Shown here: positions 28,566 to 37,845 of the stretch, piece after piece
Position numbering within the stretch: position 1 is the stretch's first letter
Layout of the letters: every line of letters begins with the position of its first letter
Source: Oceanospirillales bacterium
GTDB taxonomy: Bacteria > Pseudomonadota > Gammaproteobacteria > Pseudomonadales > Endozoicomonadaceae
NCBI GenBank assembly: GCA_004762125.1
Contig: SIHQ01000005.1
Span: forward strand, 124,001-188,000
Direction of reading: 5' to 3'
Length of the DNA: 64,000 bases
Program-made: the position numbers and the translations under genes
Notes under the pieces: model-generated
The model's database searches: none
Told to the model about the DNA's origin: nothing
Seen by the model: the letters and a program-made list of their open reading frames with translations, nothing else

Positions 28566-29807
28566 ATGAGTTCCTGGCAGAGAATGATTGCACTGATGGA
28601 TATGAATGCTTTTTTTGCATCCATTGAACAGCTGGATCGACCGGAGTGGCGAGGCAGGTCGGTCTGTGTCACCAACGGCCGCACAGGCACCTGCATTATT
28701 ACAGCCTCCTACGAGGCTCGAGCGAAAGGCATTAAAACCGGAATGCGACTGCGTGAAGCTCGTGGCCTGGTTCCAGACCTTATTCAAGCTCCCTCAAGAC
28801 CTTATCGCTACGGCCAGGTATCGGCCAGCATAATGGCTGCACTGGAACTCATCACTCCGGATATTGAAATTTTTTCTGTAGACGAAGCCTTTCTCGATCT
28901 GACGAGCTGTCAGGAAGTTTATAACTGCTCTCCGGAAGAAATAGGCAGAAAGATTAAACAGTGTGTCTATGAAGCCTCTGGCTTGAAGTGCTCAGTAGGC
29001 ATCAGTGGCGACAAAACTACCGCCAAATGGGCCGCCAAGCTGCAGAAGCCGGATGGTCTTACTGTTGTTCTGCCAGAAGAGGCAGGTTCACGATTGAGCT
29101 CCGTGGCTGTGACCGATCTTTGTGGAATCGGTTCTGGCATTGGTCGCTATCTGGCTCAGTACGGTATCCATCAGTGTGGCGATATGAAGAATATTCCTAT
29201 CAGTGTGCTGGCCAGTCGTTTTGGTAACCTTGGGCGAAGAATCTGGCTGATGGCTCAGGGTCTGGATTCTGATCCGATTCACCAAGAGATCAAAGCACCG
29301 CAGACTATTGGTCATGGAAAAGTTATTCCACCGAACACTCAAGATAAGAGAGTACTGAGAACCTACTTGCTGCATATGAGCGAGAAAGTAGCCGCAAGGC
29401 TGAGACGTTATGATTACCAGTCACGGCAGTTTGGTATTGGTGTTCATACCCGAAGAGGCTGGATCAGTAAAAAACTTCAGACAGAACAACCTACCTCCGA
29501 TGGCGATCAGATTATGGCCTTGGCTGACTTTTTTCTGAATGTGTATTGGGATGCCAATTCTAGTGGGCCTGGTATTAATCAGGTGCATATTGGTGCTCTG
29601 GAACTGCTGCCAAAGTATGGACAGGGGGAGCTGTTTTCCGGTGATGATCTAAAACGTGAAAAATTGCTGGCGACAGTGGATGCCGTTAATCATCGTTATG
29701 GTGAGTTTGCTTTATGCAAGGCGGTTCTGGCTGATCGCTCGGAAATGCCTAATGTAATTTCTCCATCCTGGCGACCGGAGGGACACAGGAATACGTTGCA
29801 AAGCTGA
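28566..29807 (+). CDS. Y-family translesion DNA polymerase, SOS regulated
   Basis: The product is 413 residues from the ATG at 28566, preceded by GGAGGGAGGAGG. The catalytic carboxylates are present: MDMNAFFASIE (Asp 12) and SVDEAFLDLT (Asp 106, Glu 107). SVGISGDKTTAKWAAKLQKP and a helix-hairpin-helix (VTDLCGIGSGIGRYLAQYGI) follow, then a little-finger domain. Overall it lies between DinB and UmuC types. There is no umuD next to it and no UmuC-type C-terminal DUF4113 segment, and the C-terminal beta-clamp motif is not obvious. A perfect SOS box sits immediately upstream. A half-copy of the dispersed palindrome follows the stop. Confidence 0.87.
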   Translation: MSSWQRMIALMDMNAFFASIEQLDRPEWRGRSVCVTNGRTGTCIITASYEARAKGIKTGMRLREARGLVPDLIQAPSRPYRYGQVSASIMAALELITPDIEIFSVDEAFLDLTSCQEVYNCSPEEIGRKIKQCVYEASGLKCSVGISGDKTTAKWAAKLQKPDGLTVVLPEEAGSRLSSVAVTDLCGIGSGIGRYLAQYGIHQCGDMKNIPISVLASRFGNLGRRIWLMAQGLDSDPIHQEIKAPQTIGHGKVIPPNTQDKRVLRTYLLHMSEKVAARLRRYDYQSRQFGIGVHTRRGWISKKLQTEQPTSDGDQIMALADFFLNVYWDANSSGPGINQVHIGALELLPKYGQGELFSGDDLKREKLLATVDAVNHRYGEFALCKAVLADRSEMPNVISPSWRPEGHRNTLQS

Positions 29808-29894
29808 AAGGTCAGGTATCTATTTCAAAGGTGGCGGGGATATTTGTCGATTATCAGGTTCAATTAAATCTGATAACCGACAGATGCTTTCAGT

Positions 29895-30680
29895 TTACAA
29901 ACTCTTCATCTTTCCGCCATCAACAATCAGGCTGGTACCAGTGATATAGCTGGATGCATCCGACAGTAGGAACACTGCGGCATTAGCAAACTCTTCCGGT
30001 TTTCCGTAGCGACCCATCGGAATGCTGGTTTCGGCATTATCTTGAACTTTTTCTGGAGAAATATCCTGACGCTTGGCAATGAAGCTGTTCAAGGCATTGA
30101 TTCGGTCGGTGTGGATTGAGCCCGGAATCAGGTTATTGATACGAATATTATCTTTGGCGAGATCTACAGAAAGACTTTTCACCAGACTGGTTACACCGGA
30201 ACGCATAACGTTACTGAGAAGCAGGATATCAATAGGCTCTTTAACCGCAGACGAAGTCAGGGTCAGAATGCTGCCACCATTCATTTTCAAAGCTGGAAGT
30301 GCTGCACGAATCAATCGTACTGAACTCATCAAAGTCAGTTCGAAAGCGTTCTGCCAGGCACTGTCATCCAATTCTTCAAACATTCCCGGTGTTGGGCCGC
30401 CAGCGTTGACCAGAATGCCATCTATACGTCCAAAGTCGTTTATTGTATCGGCAACCCAACGATCAATGGAGTCACTGTCCCTGGCATCAAAAGCGTAACC
30501 ACGTACTTCGGCACTGGTTTCATTGCTGATGGTTGATGCTGCTTTGGCGATGTCTTTGGGTGTGCGGCTGGCAATGGAAACAGAAGCTCCTTCTGCAGCC
30601 AATCGGGATGCAATGGCATAGCCCAGGCCTGAACTGGCGCCAGCAACCATGAAGACTTTTTCTTTTATTTTCAGATCCAT
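29895..30680 (-). CDS. SDR-family protein with a non-canonical active site
   Basis: The product is 261 residues. The Rossmann glycine motif is GASSGLGYA (residues 14-22), and NAG and the C-terminal GxSLIVDGG are present. The Ser of the catalytic triad is there (LTLTSSAVKEP), but the YxxxK positions read LLLSNVMRSG, so both the Tyr and the Lys are missing. A subset of SDR proteins annotated as 3-oxoacyl-ACP reductase-like has this LSNxxR replacement. The reaction is therefore uncertain. GGAG lies seven bases before the ATG. Confidence 0.85.
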   Translation of the reverse strand: MDLKIKEKVFMVAGASSGLGYAIASRLAAEGASVSIASRTPKDIAKAASTISNETSAEVRGYAFDARDSDSIDRWVADTINDFGRIDGILVNAGGPTPGMFEELDDSAWQNAFELTLMSSVRLIRAALPALKMNGGSILTLTSSAVKEPIDILLLSNVMRSGVTSLVKSLSVDLAKDNIRINNLIPGSIHTDRINALNSFIAKRQDISPEKVQDNAETSIPMGRYGKPEEFANAAVFLLSDASSYITGTSLIVDGGKMKSL

Positions 30681-30750
30681 CGTTTAACTCCACGGGTGTA
30701 TGTACAGCCTGCTTTCTTGCAGGCCGGTGCAAATATTGTCTTAAAAACTA

Positions 30751-30815
30751 TATCCGTTACCATTGAATATGTGAGCAACCAACCACCTCATATCTTCAAG
30801 AGTGATGGGTATATT
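30751..30815. repeat. Dispersed palindromic repeat, copy A
   Basis: TATCCGTTACCATTGAATAT begins the left arm (about 30751-30775) and the right arm ends TGATGGGTATA (about 30788-30813), with a short loop. It is the same element as 34845-34912. The right arm runs into zapE and encodes its last residues and stop codon. Confidence 0.8.
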
Positions 30816-31914
30816 CCACAGATTTATGGGGCTGAGACAAGTATTCTTTCGACTGCATTTCCTGTAAACGACTGACAGTACGCTGGAACTCAAAATTCAG
30901 CTTGCCAGTAGTATACAGCTCAAGAAGGGGGACCTCGGCAGAGATAATCATCTTGACGTTGCGGTCGTAAAATTCATCCACCAGATTGATAAAACGGCGA
31001 GCCTGATCATCCGTTTTTTCTCCCATCTGAGGGATGTTTTCAATCATGACTGTCTGATAAAGCATGGCCAGTTCAATGTAATCATTCTGGCTGCGAGGCC
31101 CATCACAGAGAGCTGTAAAGCTGAACCAGCCGATATCTTCGCAGGTGCGTTGGCTCTGTATTTCACGGCCAGCAATTTCGACAGCTTCTTTTTCCCGGGC
31201 ATGAGCCAGATCAGGGGCCAGATCCTGAAAGGTATTCTGTAAATGGGCTGCGGCTTCATAACCTAATGGGTAATGATAGGTTTCAGCTTTTTCCAGCAAA
31301 CGCAGGCGATAGTCAGTACCACCGTCAACATTAACGACCAGAGTATGTTTTTTCAGCTGATCAATAGCAGGGAGAAAGCGGGTACGCTGCAGACCGTCCT
31401 TATACAGGTTGTCGGGAACCACATTGGATGTCGCCACCAATGTGATGCCTCGATCAAACAGTTGCTCAAAAAGCCCTCCCAGTAACATGGCGTCGGTAAT
31501 GTCAGAAACAAAAAATTCATCAAAACAGATGACACGGGTTTCTGCTGCCAGAGTTTCAGCTACTTTATTCAGAGGGTTCTTAATGCCTTCGAGCTTGGTA
31601 AGCTCTTTATGAACCCAGCGCATGAAGTGATGAAAATGCATACGTTTTTTTTCATCGAAGGGCAGGCAGTCAAAGAAGGTATCCATCAGGTAGGTTTTAC
31701 CACGACCGACTCCGCCCCAGAAATAAAGACCGCGAATGCTTTCTTGCTGAGGTTTCGAGAATGGGTTTAGCTGCGAAAATAACGACGGTTTTGCAACAGG
31801 TTTAACCAGCTTGTCGTATAAAGCCTGCAGGTGCATGACGGCTTCTTCCTGAGCTGGATCATGACTGAAGTCAGGTTTTTTCAGGTCCTGCTGATAATGC
31901 TGTTCCGGTGTCAT
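30796..31914 (-). CDS. zapE: Cell division ATPase ZapE (AFG1-like)
   Basis: ZapE associates with the FtsZ ring and promotes Z-ring disassembly late in constriction. The product is 372 residues from the ATG at 31914 (E. coli 375); an in-frame ATG at 32046 would add a 44-residue non-family extension. Walker A is GGVGRGKTYLMD, Walker B is VICFDEFFVSDI, and HHFMRWVHKEL and RFINLVDEFYDRNVK are family landmarks. Its C-terminal six residues and stop lie inside a palindromic repeat copy. It is divergent from zapG, the common arrangement. Confidence 0.92.
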   Translation of the reverse strand: MTPEQHYQQDLKKPDFSHDPAQEEAVMHLQALYDKLVKPVAKPSLFSQLNPFSKPQQESIRGLYFWGGVGRGKTYLMDTFFDCLPFDEKKRMHFHHFMRWVHKELTKLEGIKNPLNKVAETLAAETRVICFDEFFVSDITDAMLLGGLFEQLFDRGITLVATSNVVPDNLYKDGLQRTRFLPAIDQLKKHTLVVNVDGGTDYRLRLLEKAETYHYPLGYEAAAHLQNTFQDLAPDLAHAREKEAVEIAGREIQSQRTCEDIGWFSFTALCDGPRSQNDYIELAMLYQTVMIENIPQMGEKTDDQARRFINLVDEFYDRNVKMIISAEVPLLELYTTGKLNFEFQRTVSRLQEMQSKEYLSQPHKSVEYTHHS

Positions 31915-32302
31915 ACTATTATTGGTATCCTGATTTTTCTCTATCGCTGACTGAGAGTTCTCTACAAATAGTTGATGACTCTCTACTGCTGGCGGATAGC
32001 TCTTCCTGACAAAAATTTTAGTTGTTTTACATGTTATTAATGGCAAATAACGACAGTGAGTCTGCTATTTTTGATAAGGTCGGAAAGAATGGCACAATGT
32101 AACGTCACCACTTCCGCAGGGCAAGGGGGGGCGTTGAAAAGGCTGTAGAAAAGGCGACGAGCGGTTACAGAACAGCTCTATACTTTAAGTGGAAAAAACT
32201 ATAAATTTTAGAGGCTGTTAATACGTCGATCAGGCAGGGTTATCTGCACGCGTATTAACTTACATATTGGACGTGGAATGCTCCACCGAGTGAGGCGATG
32301 CT
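31915..32302. other. Divergent zapE-zapG intergenic region with an inverted repeat
   Basis: About 390 bases without a gene. GTTAATACG (32217-32225) and CGTATTAAC (32251-32259) form a 9-bp inverted repeat with a 25-base centre, 44 bases before zapG. It may be an operator or a leader hairpin. The rest should hold the two divergent promoters, which I cannot place confidently. Confidence 0.4.
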
Positions 32303-32794
32303 GTGGAAGATGTGAATGTACTTTGGTTTGTAGGTAGTCTGGCATTTTTGGCTGGCTTGATTGGTGGTGCCCTTTTGTATCACCTGTTGGCGGGTCCCCG
32401 CTCTGACCGAGGCAAGCTGGAAGATCAGTTGAAAGACCTGGAAGGTGAATTCAAAGATTATCAGGACGGTGTTTCTGATCATTTCAACACCACGGCACAC
32501 CTGATTAACAAGCTGACTGATAGTTATAAAGACGTTTACGAGCACATGGCCACAGGTGCCGATTCCCTGTGCGAAGACGAAAGCGTTAAAAATCGCCTGA
32601 GTGATACTTTGATCAGCAGTGGCGCACTGCTGACCGGAGAAATCCCCAAGCGTAGAACCGAGCGTACTAAACCTTTGGAACAGCCACGGGATTACGCACC
32701 GAAAACAGCGCCGGATGAAAAAGGCATGTTGGCTGAAGATTTCGGTGTTGAGAATGATAAAGAAACCGAAACTCCGAAAGAGCCTGTTTCCTGA
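32303..32794 (+). CDS. zapG: Inner-membrane division/envelope protein ZapG (YhcB, DUF1043)
   Basis: The product is 163 residues from the GTG at 32303, with GAGG eight bases upstream. An N-terminal transmembrane helix (LWFVGSLAFLAGLIGGALLY) is followed by a coiled coil and the family motif QDGVSDHFNTTAHLINKLTD. YhcB/ZapG proteins link cell division, peptidoglycan synthesis and envelope balance. It is divergent from zapE, and a bidirectional terminator separates it from trxB. Confidence 0.9.
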   Translation: MEDVNVLWFVGSLAFLAGLIGGALLYHLLAGPRSDRGKLEDQLKDLEGEFKDYQDGVSDHFNTTAHLINKLTDSYKDVYEHMATGADSLCEDESVKNRLSDTLISSGALLTGEIPKRRTERTKPLEQPRDYAPKTAPDEKGMLAEDFGVENDKETETPKEPVS

Positions 32795-32822
32795 CTGATA
32801 CATACTCAGAAACAGAGCGTAT

Positions 32823-32850
32823 AAAAAAACCGGCTTTTGCCGGTTTTTTT
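32823..32850. terminator. Bidirectional rho-independent terminator (zapG / trxB)
   Basis: AAAAAAACCGGCTTTTGCCG and then GTTTTTTT form a short GC stem (CCGGC/GCCGG) with A-tract and T-tract on either side, serving both convergent genes. Confidence 0.9.
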
Positions 32851-32869
32851 ATATCTGGTGATATAAATA

Positions 32870-33886
<1,017 letters not shown>

Positions 33887-34095
33887 TTATTAGATTAAGG
33901 TGTATAAACACCATAGTGGAAAAAGGTAAACTTTCAGAATAATAACGGCTTGCCTTGATGAGAACCAGCAAGACTCCATTGAAATCGTTTACTGCGACGA
34001 TTAGTTTAAACTATCGTTCTAGGGGCTGTTGAGGTTTCAGTTTCACCCGAAGGGCTCAAGCCATTGATGAAAAATAGCAACAGTAGGAATTAACC

Positions 34096-34836
34096 ATGCA
34101 ATCGACAACACCGGGCACTGGTCCCGGCTATTTTTTGAAAGGACTAACGTATCTTACTAATCCAGAAATCCGGTGGTTTGTATTACTGCCATTGCTGATT
34201 AATGTAGTGGTGTTCGGCAGCCTGATTACCTATGCCTGGCAGCAAATGGGCAGTTGGATGGATCAAATGATGAGCTGGCTACCGGGTTGGCTGTCATTTC
34301 TTGAATATATGATCTGGCCGTTCTTGTTTTCGGCCATATTGGGCGCTGTATTTTTCACGTTCACGATTGTTGGCAATCTTATCGCGGCTCCGTTTAACGG
34401 TTTGTTGTCTGAAAAGATTCAGAAAATGCATGGAGCCAGTGAACTGCCTGAATATGAGCTGAAAGATTGGTTGATTCTGGTGCCAAGAACCGTCGGCAGG
34501 GAGTTGACTAAAATAGTCTACTACTTACCAAGAGCTGTGCTTTTGTTGATTATTTCTTTTATTCCCGTGGTGAATCTGACCAGTCCGTTTCTCTGGTTTG
34601 CCTTCAACAGCTGGATGATGTCGATTCAGTATTGTGATTATGCAGCGGATAACCGAGGGGTGTCGTTTAAAAGCATGCTGTTTCGACTGAAATCTGACAA
34701 GGGAAGAGTGTGGGGATTCGGGGCAACAGTGACTCTTGTGTTATTAGTACCCTTTATTAACCTGTTGATTATGCCCGCTGCAGTGATTGGTTCTACTCTG
34801 CTATGGGAAGAGCGGATTGAAAAAAATACGGCGTAA
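34096..34836 (+). CDS. cysZ: Sulfate transporter CysZ
   Basis: CysZ is an inner-membrane sulfate:proton symporter feeding cysteine synthesis. The product is 246 residues with four or more hydrophobic segments. GPGYFLKGLTYLTNPEIRWF at the N-terminus and VGNLIAAPFNGLLSEKIQ are family signatures. TAGGA lies eight bases before the ATG. A complete palindromic repeat copy follows the stop. Confidence 0.9.
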   Translation: MQSTTPGTGPGYFLKGLTYLTNPEIRWFVLLPLLINVVVFGSLITYAWQQMGSWMDQMMSWLPGWLSFLEYMIWPFLFSAILGAVFFTFTIVGNLIAAPFNGLLSEKIQKMHGASELPEYELKDWLILVPRTVGRELTKIVYYLPRAVLLLIISFIPVVNLTSPFLWFAFNSWMMSIQYCDYAADNRGVSFKSMLFRLKSDKGRVWGFGATVTLVLLVPFINLLIMPAAVIGSTLLWEERIEKNTA

Positions 34837-34844
34837 AATTATAT

Positions 34845-34912
34845 ATACCCGTTACCTTTGAAGATGTGAGTAGCCAACAACCTCACATCTTCAAAGGCGG
34901 CGGGTATTGATT
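34845..34912. repeat. Dispersed palindromic repeat, copy B (best preserved)
   Basis: The left arm is TACCCGTTACCTTTGAAGAT then GTGAG, and the right arm is CTCACATCTTCAAAGGCGGC then GGGTA. The arms pair over about 25 bp with few mismatches around a loop TAGCCAACAAC. It lies between cysZ and hinT. Other copies are at 30751-30815 (full), 12843-12879 and 29817-29844 (right halves). Confidence 0.85.
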
Positions 34913-34932
34913 GATGAAGAATAGGTAAGTAG

Positions 34933-35274
34933 ATGAGTTGTCTTTTCTGCAAGATGGTTGATGGGGATATTCCTGTCGACAAGGTATATGAAGATGATCA
35001 GGTGCTGGCATTCAGGGATATTAATCCACTTGGGCCAGTGCATATTCAGGTGATTCCGAAGAAGCATTTAGCGTCACTTAATGATGCCAGTGAAGAAGAT
35101 CAGGCTCTACTGGGTAAAATGCTTTTGATGGCTAAAAAGCTAGCGGCTGATGAAGGTATCGCTGAAGGCGGTTATCGACTGGTGATGAATACGAACAGTC
35201 AGGGTGGGCAGGCAGTTTACCATCTGCATTGCCATCTGATTGGTGGTCGCCAGATGCAGTGGCCTCCGGGCTGA
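34933..35274 (+). CDS. hinT: HIT-family purine nucleoside phosphoramidase (HinT)
   Basis: The product is 113 residues, a normal HinT length. It hydrolyses adenosine 5'-phosphoramidates and aminoacyl-adenylates. The histidine triad is YHLHCHLIGG; the N-terminus CLFCKMVDGDIPVDKVYEDD contains the usual CxxC. AGGTAAG lies just before the ATG. Confidence 0.95.
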   Translation: MSCLFCKMVDGDIPVDKVYEDDQVLAFRDINPLGPVHIQVIPKKHLASLNDASEEDQALLGKMLLMAKKLAADEGIAEGGYRLVMNTNSQGGQAVYHLHCHLIGGRQMQWPPG

Positions 35275-35301
35275 GTTTTTGATCGTTGAGTTACGAATTG
35301 C

Positions 35302-35352
35302 GTGCTAACCCAATCTGCCTATTGCTCAACAAATAGTAGATTGGGTTAGCAC
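35302..35352. repeat. Long perfect inverted repeat, REP-like
   Basis: GTGCTAACCCAATCT (35302-35316) is repeated inverted as AGATTGGGTTAGCAC (35338-35352), 15 bp perfect, around a 21-base loop. The AGATTGGGTTAGCACAGCGA string resembles the widespread GGGTTAGCxCAGCG-type REP sequences. It lies between the convergent hinT and OsmC genes and could also act as a terminator, though it has no T-run. Confidence 0.7.
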
Positions 35353-35380
35353 AGCGAAACCTGACAGAAGTGTCATGGAA

Positions 35381-35791
35381 TCAGGCTTCGACAATCTCGT
35401 AACTGTGAGTGATTTCGACACCACCTTTACCCAGCATGAGAGCTACAGAGCAGTATTTGTCTGCAGACAATTCAACAGCACGTTTCACCTGATTCTCTTT
35501 AATATTTGAGCCTTTTACGACAAAATTCAGATGAATCTTTGTGAAAACAGCAGGAACTGCATCAGCACGTTCAGATTGAATATCAACATGGCAGTCAACC
35601 ACATTCTGGCGGGCTTTTTGGAGAATGCTAACGACGTCTACAGAAGAACAACCGCCTATTCCCATCAGAATCATTTCCATTGGACTTGGAGCTGATTTGG
35701 CATTTTTATCTGCATCCATGACGACAGAGTTGTTACTGTCCGTCAGACCCAAAAATCTTTCCTGATCAATCCATTTTACCTGTGCTTTCAT
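35381..35791 (-). CDS. yhfA: OsmC-family protein, YhfA-like
   Basis: The product is 136 residues with the OsmC/Ohr fold: SPMEMILMGIGGCSSVDVVS carries the first redox cysteine region, and DKYCSVALMLGKG the second Cys. The two Cys fit a thiol peroxidase-type centre, but YhfA's reaction is not established. It is divergent from crp, the same neighbour as E. coli yhfA. Confidence 0.87.
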   Translation of the reverse strand: MKAQVKWIDQERFLGLTDSNNSVVMDADKNAKSAPSPMEMILMGIGGCSSVDVVSILQKARQNVVDCHVDIQSERADAVPAVFTKIHLNFVVKGSNIKENQVKRAVELSADKYCSVALMLGKGGVEITHSYEIVEA

Positions 35792-36131
35792 AAAAACAGC
35801 CTTTTTTGAGAGGATTCAGTTGCTGTTCAACTGGCTAAAGGCCGCAATATTAACCTGTTAGAAGTTGACATAATACCTATACTCCGGACTAATGAATGGT
35901 TCTATTAAGCAGTGATTGATGTGCCATAGATCTCAAAACCGCTAAAACGTTGTGGGTTTATTACTTGAGCGAGAGGGTTGCTAGTGTTAAGCCTTTTTTG
36001 ATCTGTTATCTTTAAGCCGACGATTTTGGCCAGAGACTATGAGAGAATCAGCTGCGTGGCCACTGTCCGAAAATACATTTTTTATTTGTAAGTATTTGTC
36101 TGGACAGCAAAAATTCAGGCGGAGTTAAGTA
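35792..36131. promoter_or_regulatory. Divergent yhfA-crp promoter region
   Basis: 340 bases with no gene. It must hold the promoters of both divergent genes. I see no strong -35/-10 pair or clear CRP site (TGTGA-N6-TCACA). Confidence 0.35.
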
Positions 36132-36776
36132 GTGACAATGCTGACGATAACTACACCGGAAGCCAATCCAAGTCTGGAAAAGCTTCTATCGGTTTCGAGT
36201 CGAAAGAATTATCGAGCCAAAAGCACTATTCTCTGTGCCGGAGACAGTTCAGAGTCTCTCTATTATATTGTGAAGGGCTCTGTGGCCGTTGTCATTGAAG
36301 ACGACGAAGGCCGTGAGATGATTGTGACCTATCTGAACAGTGGCCAGTATTTTGGTGAAATGGGCCTGTTCGAAAAAGATTTGATCAAACGGTCGGCATG
36401 GATAAAAGCCAAAACTGTCTGTGAAGTAGCGGAAATAGATTATGAAAGATTTCGAGCCCTGATTCGAGAAGAACCCGACCTTCTGTATTCGGTATCCAAG
36501 CAACTGGCTCGTCGACTCAGAGAGACCACCCGCAAGGTGGGTGATCTGGCATTTCTGGATGTGACAGGTCGTGTTGCCAGAACATTACTGGACTTGGCCA
36601 AACAGCCTGATGCAATGACTCATCCTGATGGTATGCAGATCAAGGTAACACGGCAGGAAATAGGCCGTATTGTTGGCTGCTCTCGAGAGATGGTTGGTCG
36701 AGTACTGAAGAATCTGGAAAGCCAGGGACTGGTCTCTGTTAAAGGTAAGACAATGGTCGTTTATGGCACCCGCTAA
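36132..36776 (+). CDS. crp: cAMP receptor protein / Vfr-type global regulator
   Basis: The product is 214 residues from the GTG at 36132, with GGCGGAG seven bases upstream; ATG at 36138 is the alternative. The cyclic-nucleotide domain has [10 protein letters not shown] and [16 protein letters not shown], a long dimerisation helix follows, and the C-terminal helix-turn-helix is [20 protein letters not shown]. The sequence is closest to Vfr/CRP, which binds cAMP and controls carbon use and, in Pseudomonas, virulence and type IV pili. The trpC-crp-yhfA linkage matches P. aeruginosa order. Confidence 0.94.
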   Translation: MTMLTITTPEANPSLEKLLSVSSRKNYRAKSTILCAGDSSESLYYIVKGSVAVVIEDDEGREMIVTYLNSGQYFGEMGLFEKDLIKRSAWIKAKTVCEVAEIDYERFRALIREEPDLLYSVSKQLARRLRETTRKVGDLAFLDVTGRVARTLLDLAKQPDAMTHPDGMQIKVTRQEIGRIVGCSREMVGRVLKNLESQGLVSVKGKTMVVYGTR

Positions 36777-37208
36777 AGAAGCGTTAGTCGCTTTCTGTCG
36801 TAACCTGAGTAGGTAAGAGCTAAGCTCGGAAAAATAGTTAAGAGTGTTTAGGCAGTGCATCGAGCGTAATACTGCCATTGTGCATTGCATGCATCGATGA
36901 CTGTCTGGTCACTGTAAGGAGTTGTTGTTCCCGTAGGCCTGTGAATTATTGATACTCGTGAGCTTACTGCGAAAACGTTTAGTGCTGTATTCCTGCCGGT
37001 AAAACAATCAATCCCCTCACTTCTTGCACGTCGCAATTGAGATGTTGAACTTCATGATAATTTCAGGCTGATGATTTTTTAGTCATATAAAACATCAGCC
37101 TTCAGTTTTTTGAAAAAGATCCTTTTTTGGATACTTTCATTTTCAGTAATACGTGAAAACCCTGTCTATATTAAAGTTGTTGTTGTGGCATACATGAGGT
37201 GAATTTAT
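36777..37208. other. Intergenic region, nothing recognised
   Basis: 430 bases between crp and sodC. A 62-codon open frame on the minus strand (36848-37036) has no ribosome site or familiar composition and is not called. sodC's promoter should lie near 37100-37190; no strong match seen. Confidence 0.4.
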
Positions 37209-37745
37209 ATGCGGCACTATCTGGCCAGAGTTTCCTGTTGTCTTGCCCTCGTCGTCGGACTGTCAGGCTGTGTTGATGATGAAGGTATTGTGGTCAGGGT
37301 TTATCAGGTTTCGCCTGCGGGTATTGGAGCAGGTATAGGCACTGTAAAATTGTTTCCTGCGGCGGATGGAGGCGTTCGTTTGGTGCCTGACCTTCATGAT
37401 CTCGATCCGGGAGAGCATGGCTTCCATGTTCATGAAAAACCCAGTTGCGAAGCTGGTGAGAAGGGTGGCAAAAAAATAGCGGCTCTTGCTGCGGGCAGTC
37501 ACTACGATCCCCATAAGACAGGTAAGCATACAGGCCCTGATGGTGAAGGGCATTTGGGAGACTTACCGGTTCTGGATGTGGATGAGCGAGGGTTTGCAGT
37601 CACACCTGTCGTGGCGAAACGACTGAGAATTGCCGAGTTGAAAGGCAGAACCCTGATGATTCACTCTGGTGGTGATAACTACTCAGATAATCCTTCCATG
37701 GGGGGAGGGGGATCCAGAATCGCCTGTGGAGTTATTCCGCAGTAA
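37209..37745 (+). CDS. sodC: Periplasmic Cu/Zn superoxide dismutase, lipoprotein form
   Basis: The product is 178 residues and converts superoxide to peroxide in the periplasm. The signal peptide ends in a lipobox, VGLSGC, so it is lipid-anchored. The copper ligands are in HGFHVHEKPSC, the copper/zinc bridging and zinc ligands in GSHYDPHKTGKHTGPDGEGH followed by LGD, and the final disulfide Cys in RIACGVI. The gene sits between crp and trpC, which are adjacent in Pseudomonas. Confidence 0.93.
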   Translation: MRHYLARVSCCLALVVGLSGCVDDEGIVVRVYQVSPAGIGAGIGTVKLFPAADGGVRLVPDLHDLDPGEHGFHVHEKPSCEAGEKGGKKIAALAAGSHYDPHKTGKHTGPDGEGHLGDLPVLDVDERGFAVTPVVAKRLRIAELKGRTLMIHSGGDNYSDNPSMGGGGSRIACGVIPQ

Positions 37746-37785
37746 GATTGCTTTGGACGTATATCATAGATGTCGAATAGGTGCG

Positions 37786-37824
37786 GGTTACTTTGCTAAG
37801 CATCGAAGAGTAAGCAAAGTAACC
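37786..37824. terminator. Stem-loop between convergent sodC and trpC
   Basis: GGTTACTTTGCT (37786-37797) pairs perfectly with AGCAAAGTAACC (37813-37824), a 12-bp stem with a 15-base loop. No T-run follows on either side; the probable role is transcript end protection or termination for both genes. Confidence 0.6.
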
Positions 37825-37845
37825 TGTATCAGCACTGACAGAGTG

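Noticed and set aside
36848-37036. A 62-codon minus-strand frame between crp and sodC, ending in QTVIDACNAQWQYYARCTA
   Set aside because: No ribosome site, no neighbour or family support, and an amino-acid mix consistent with chance.
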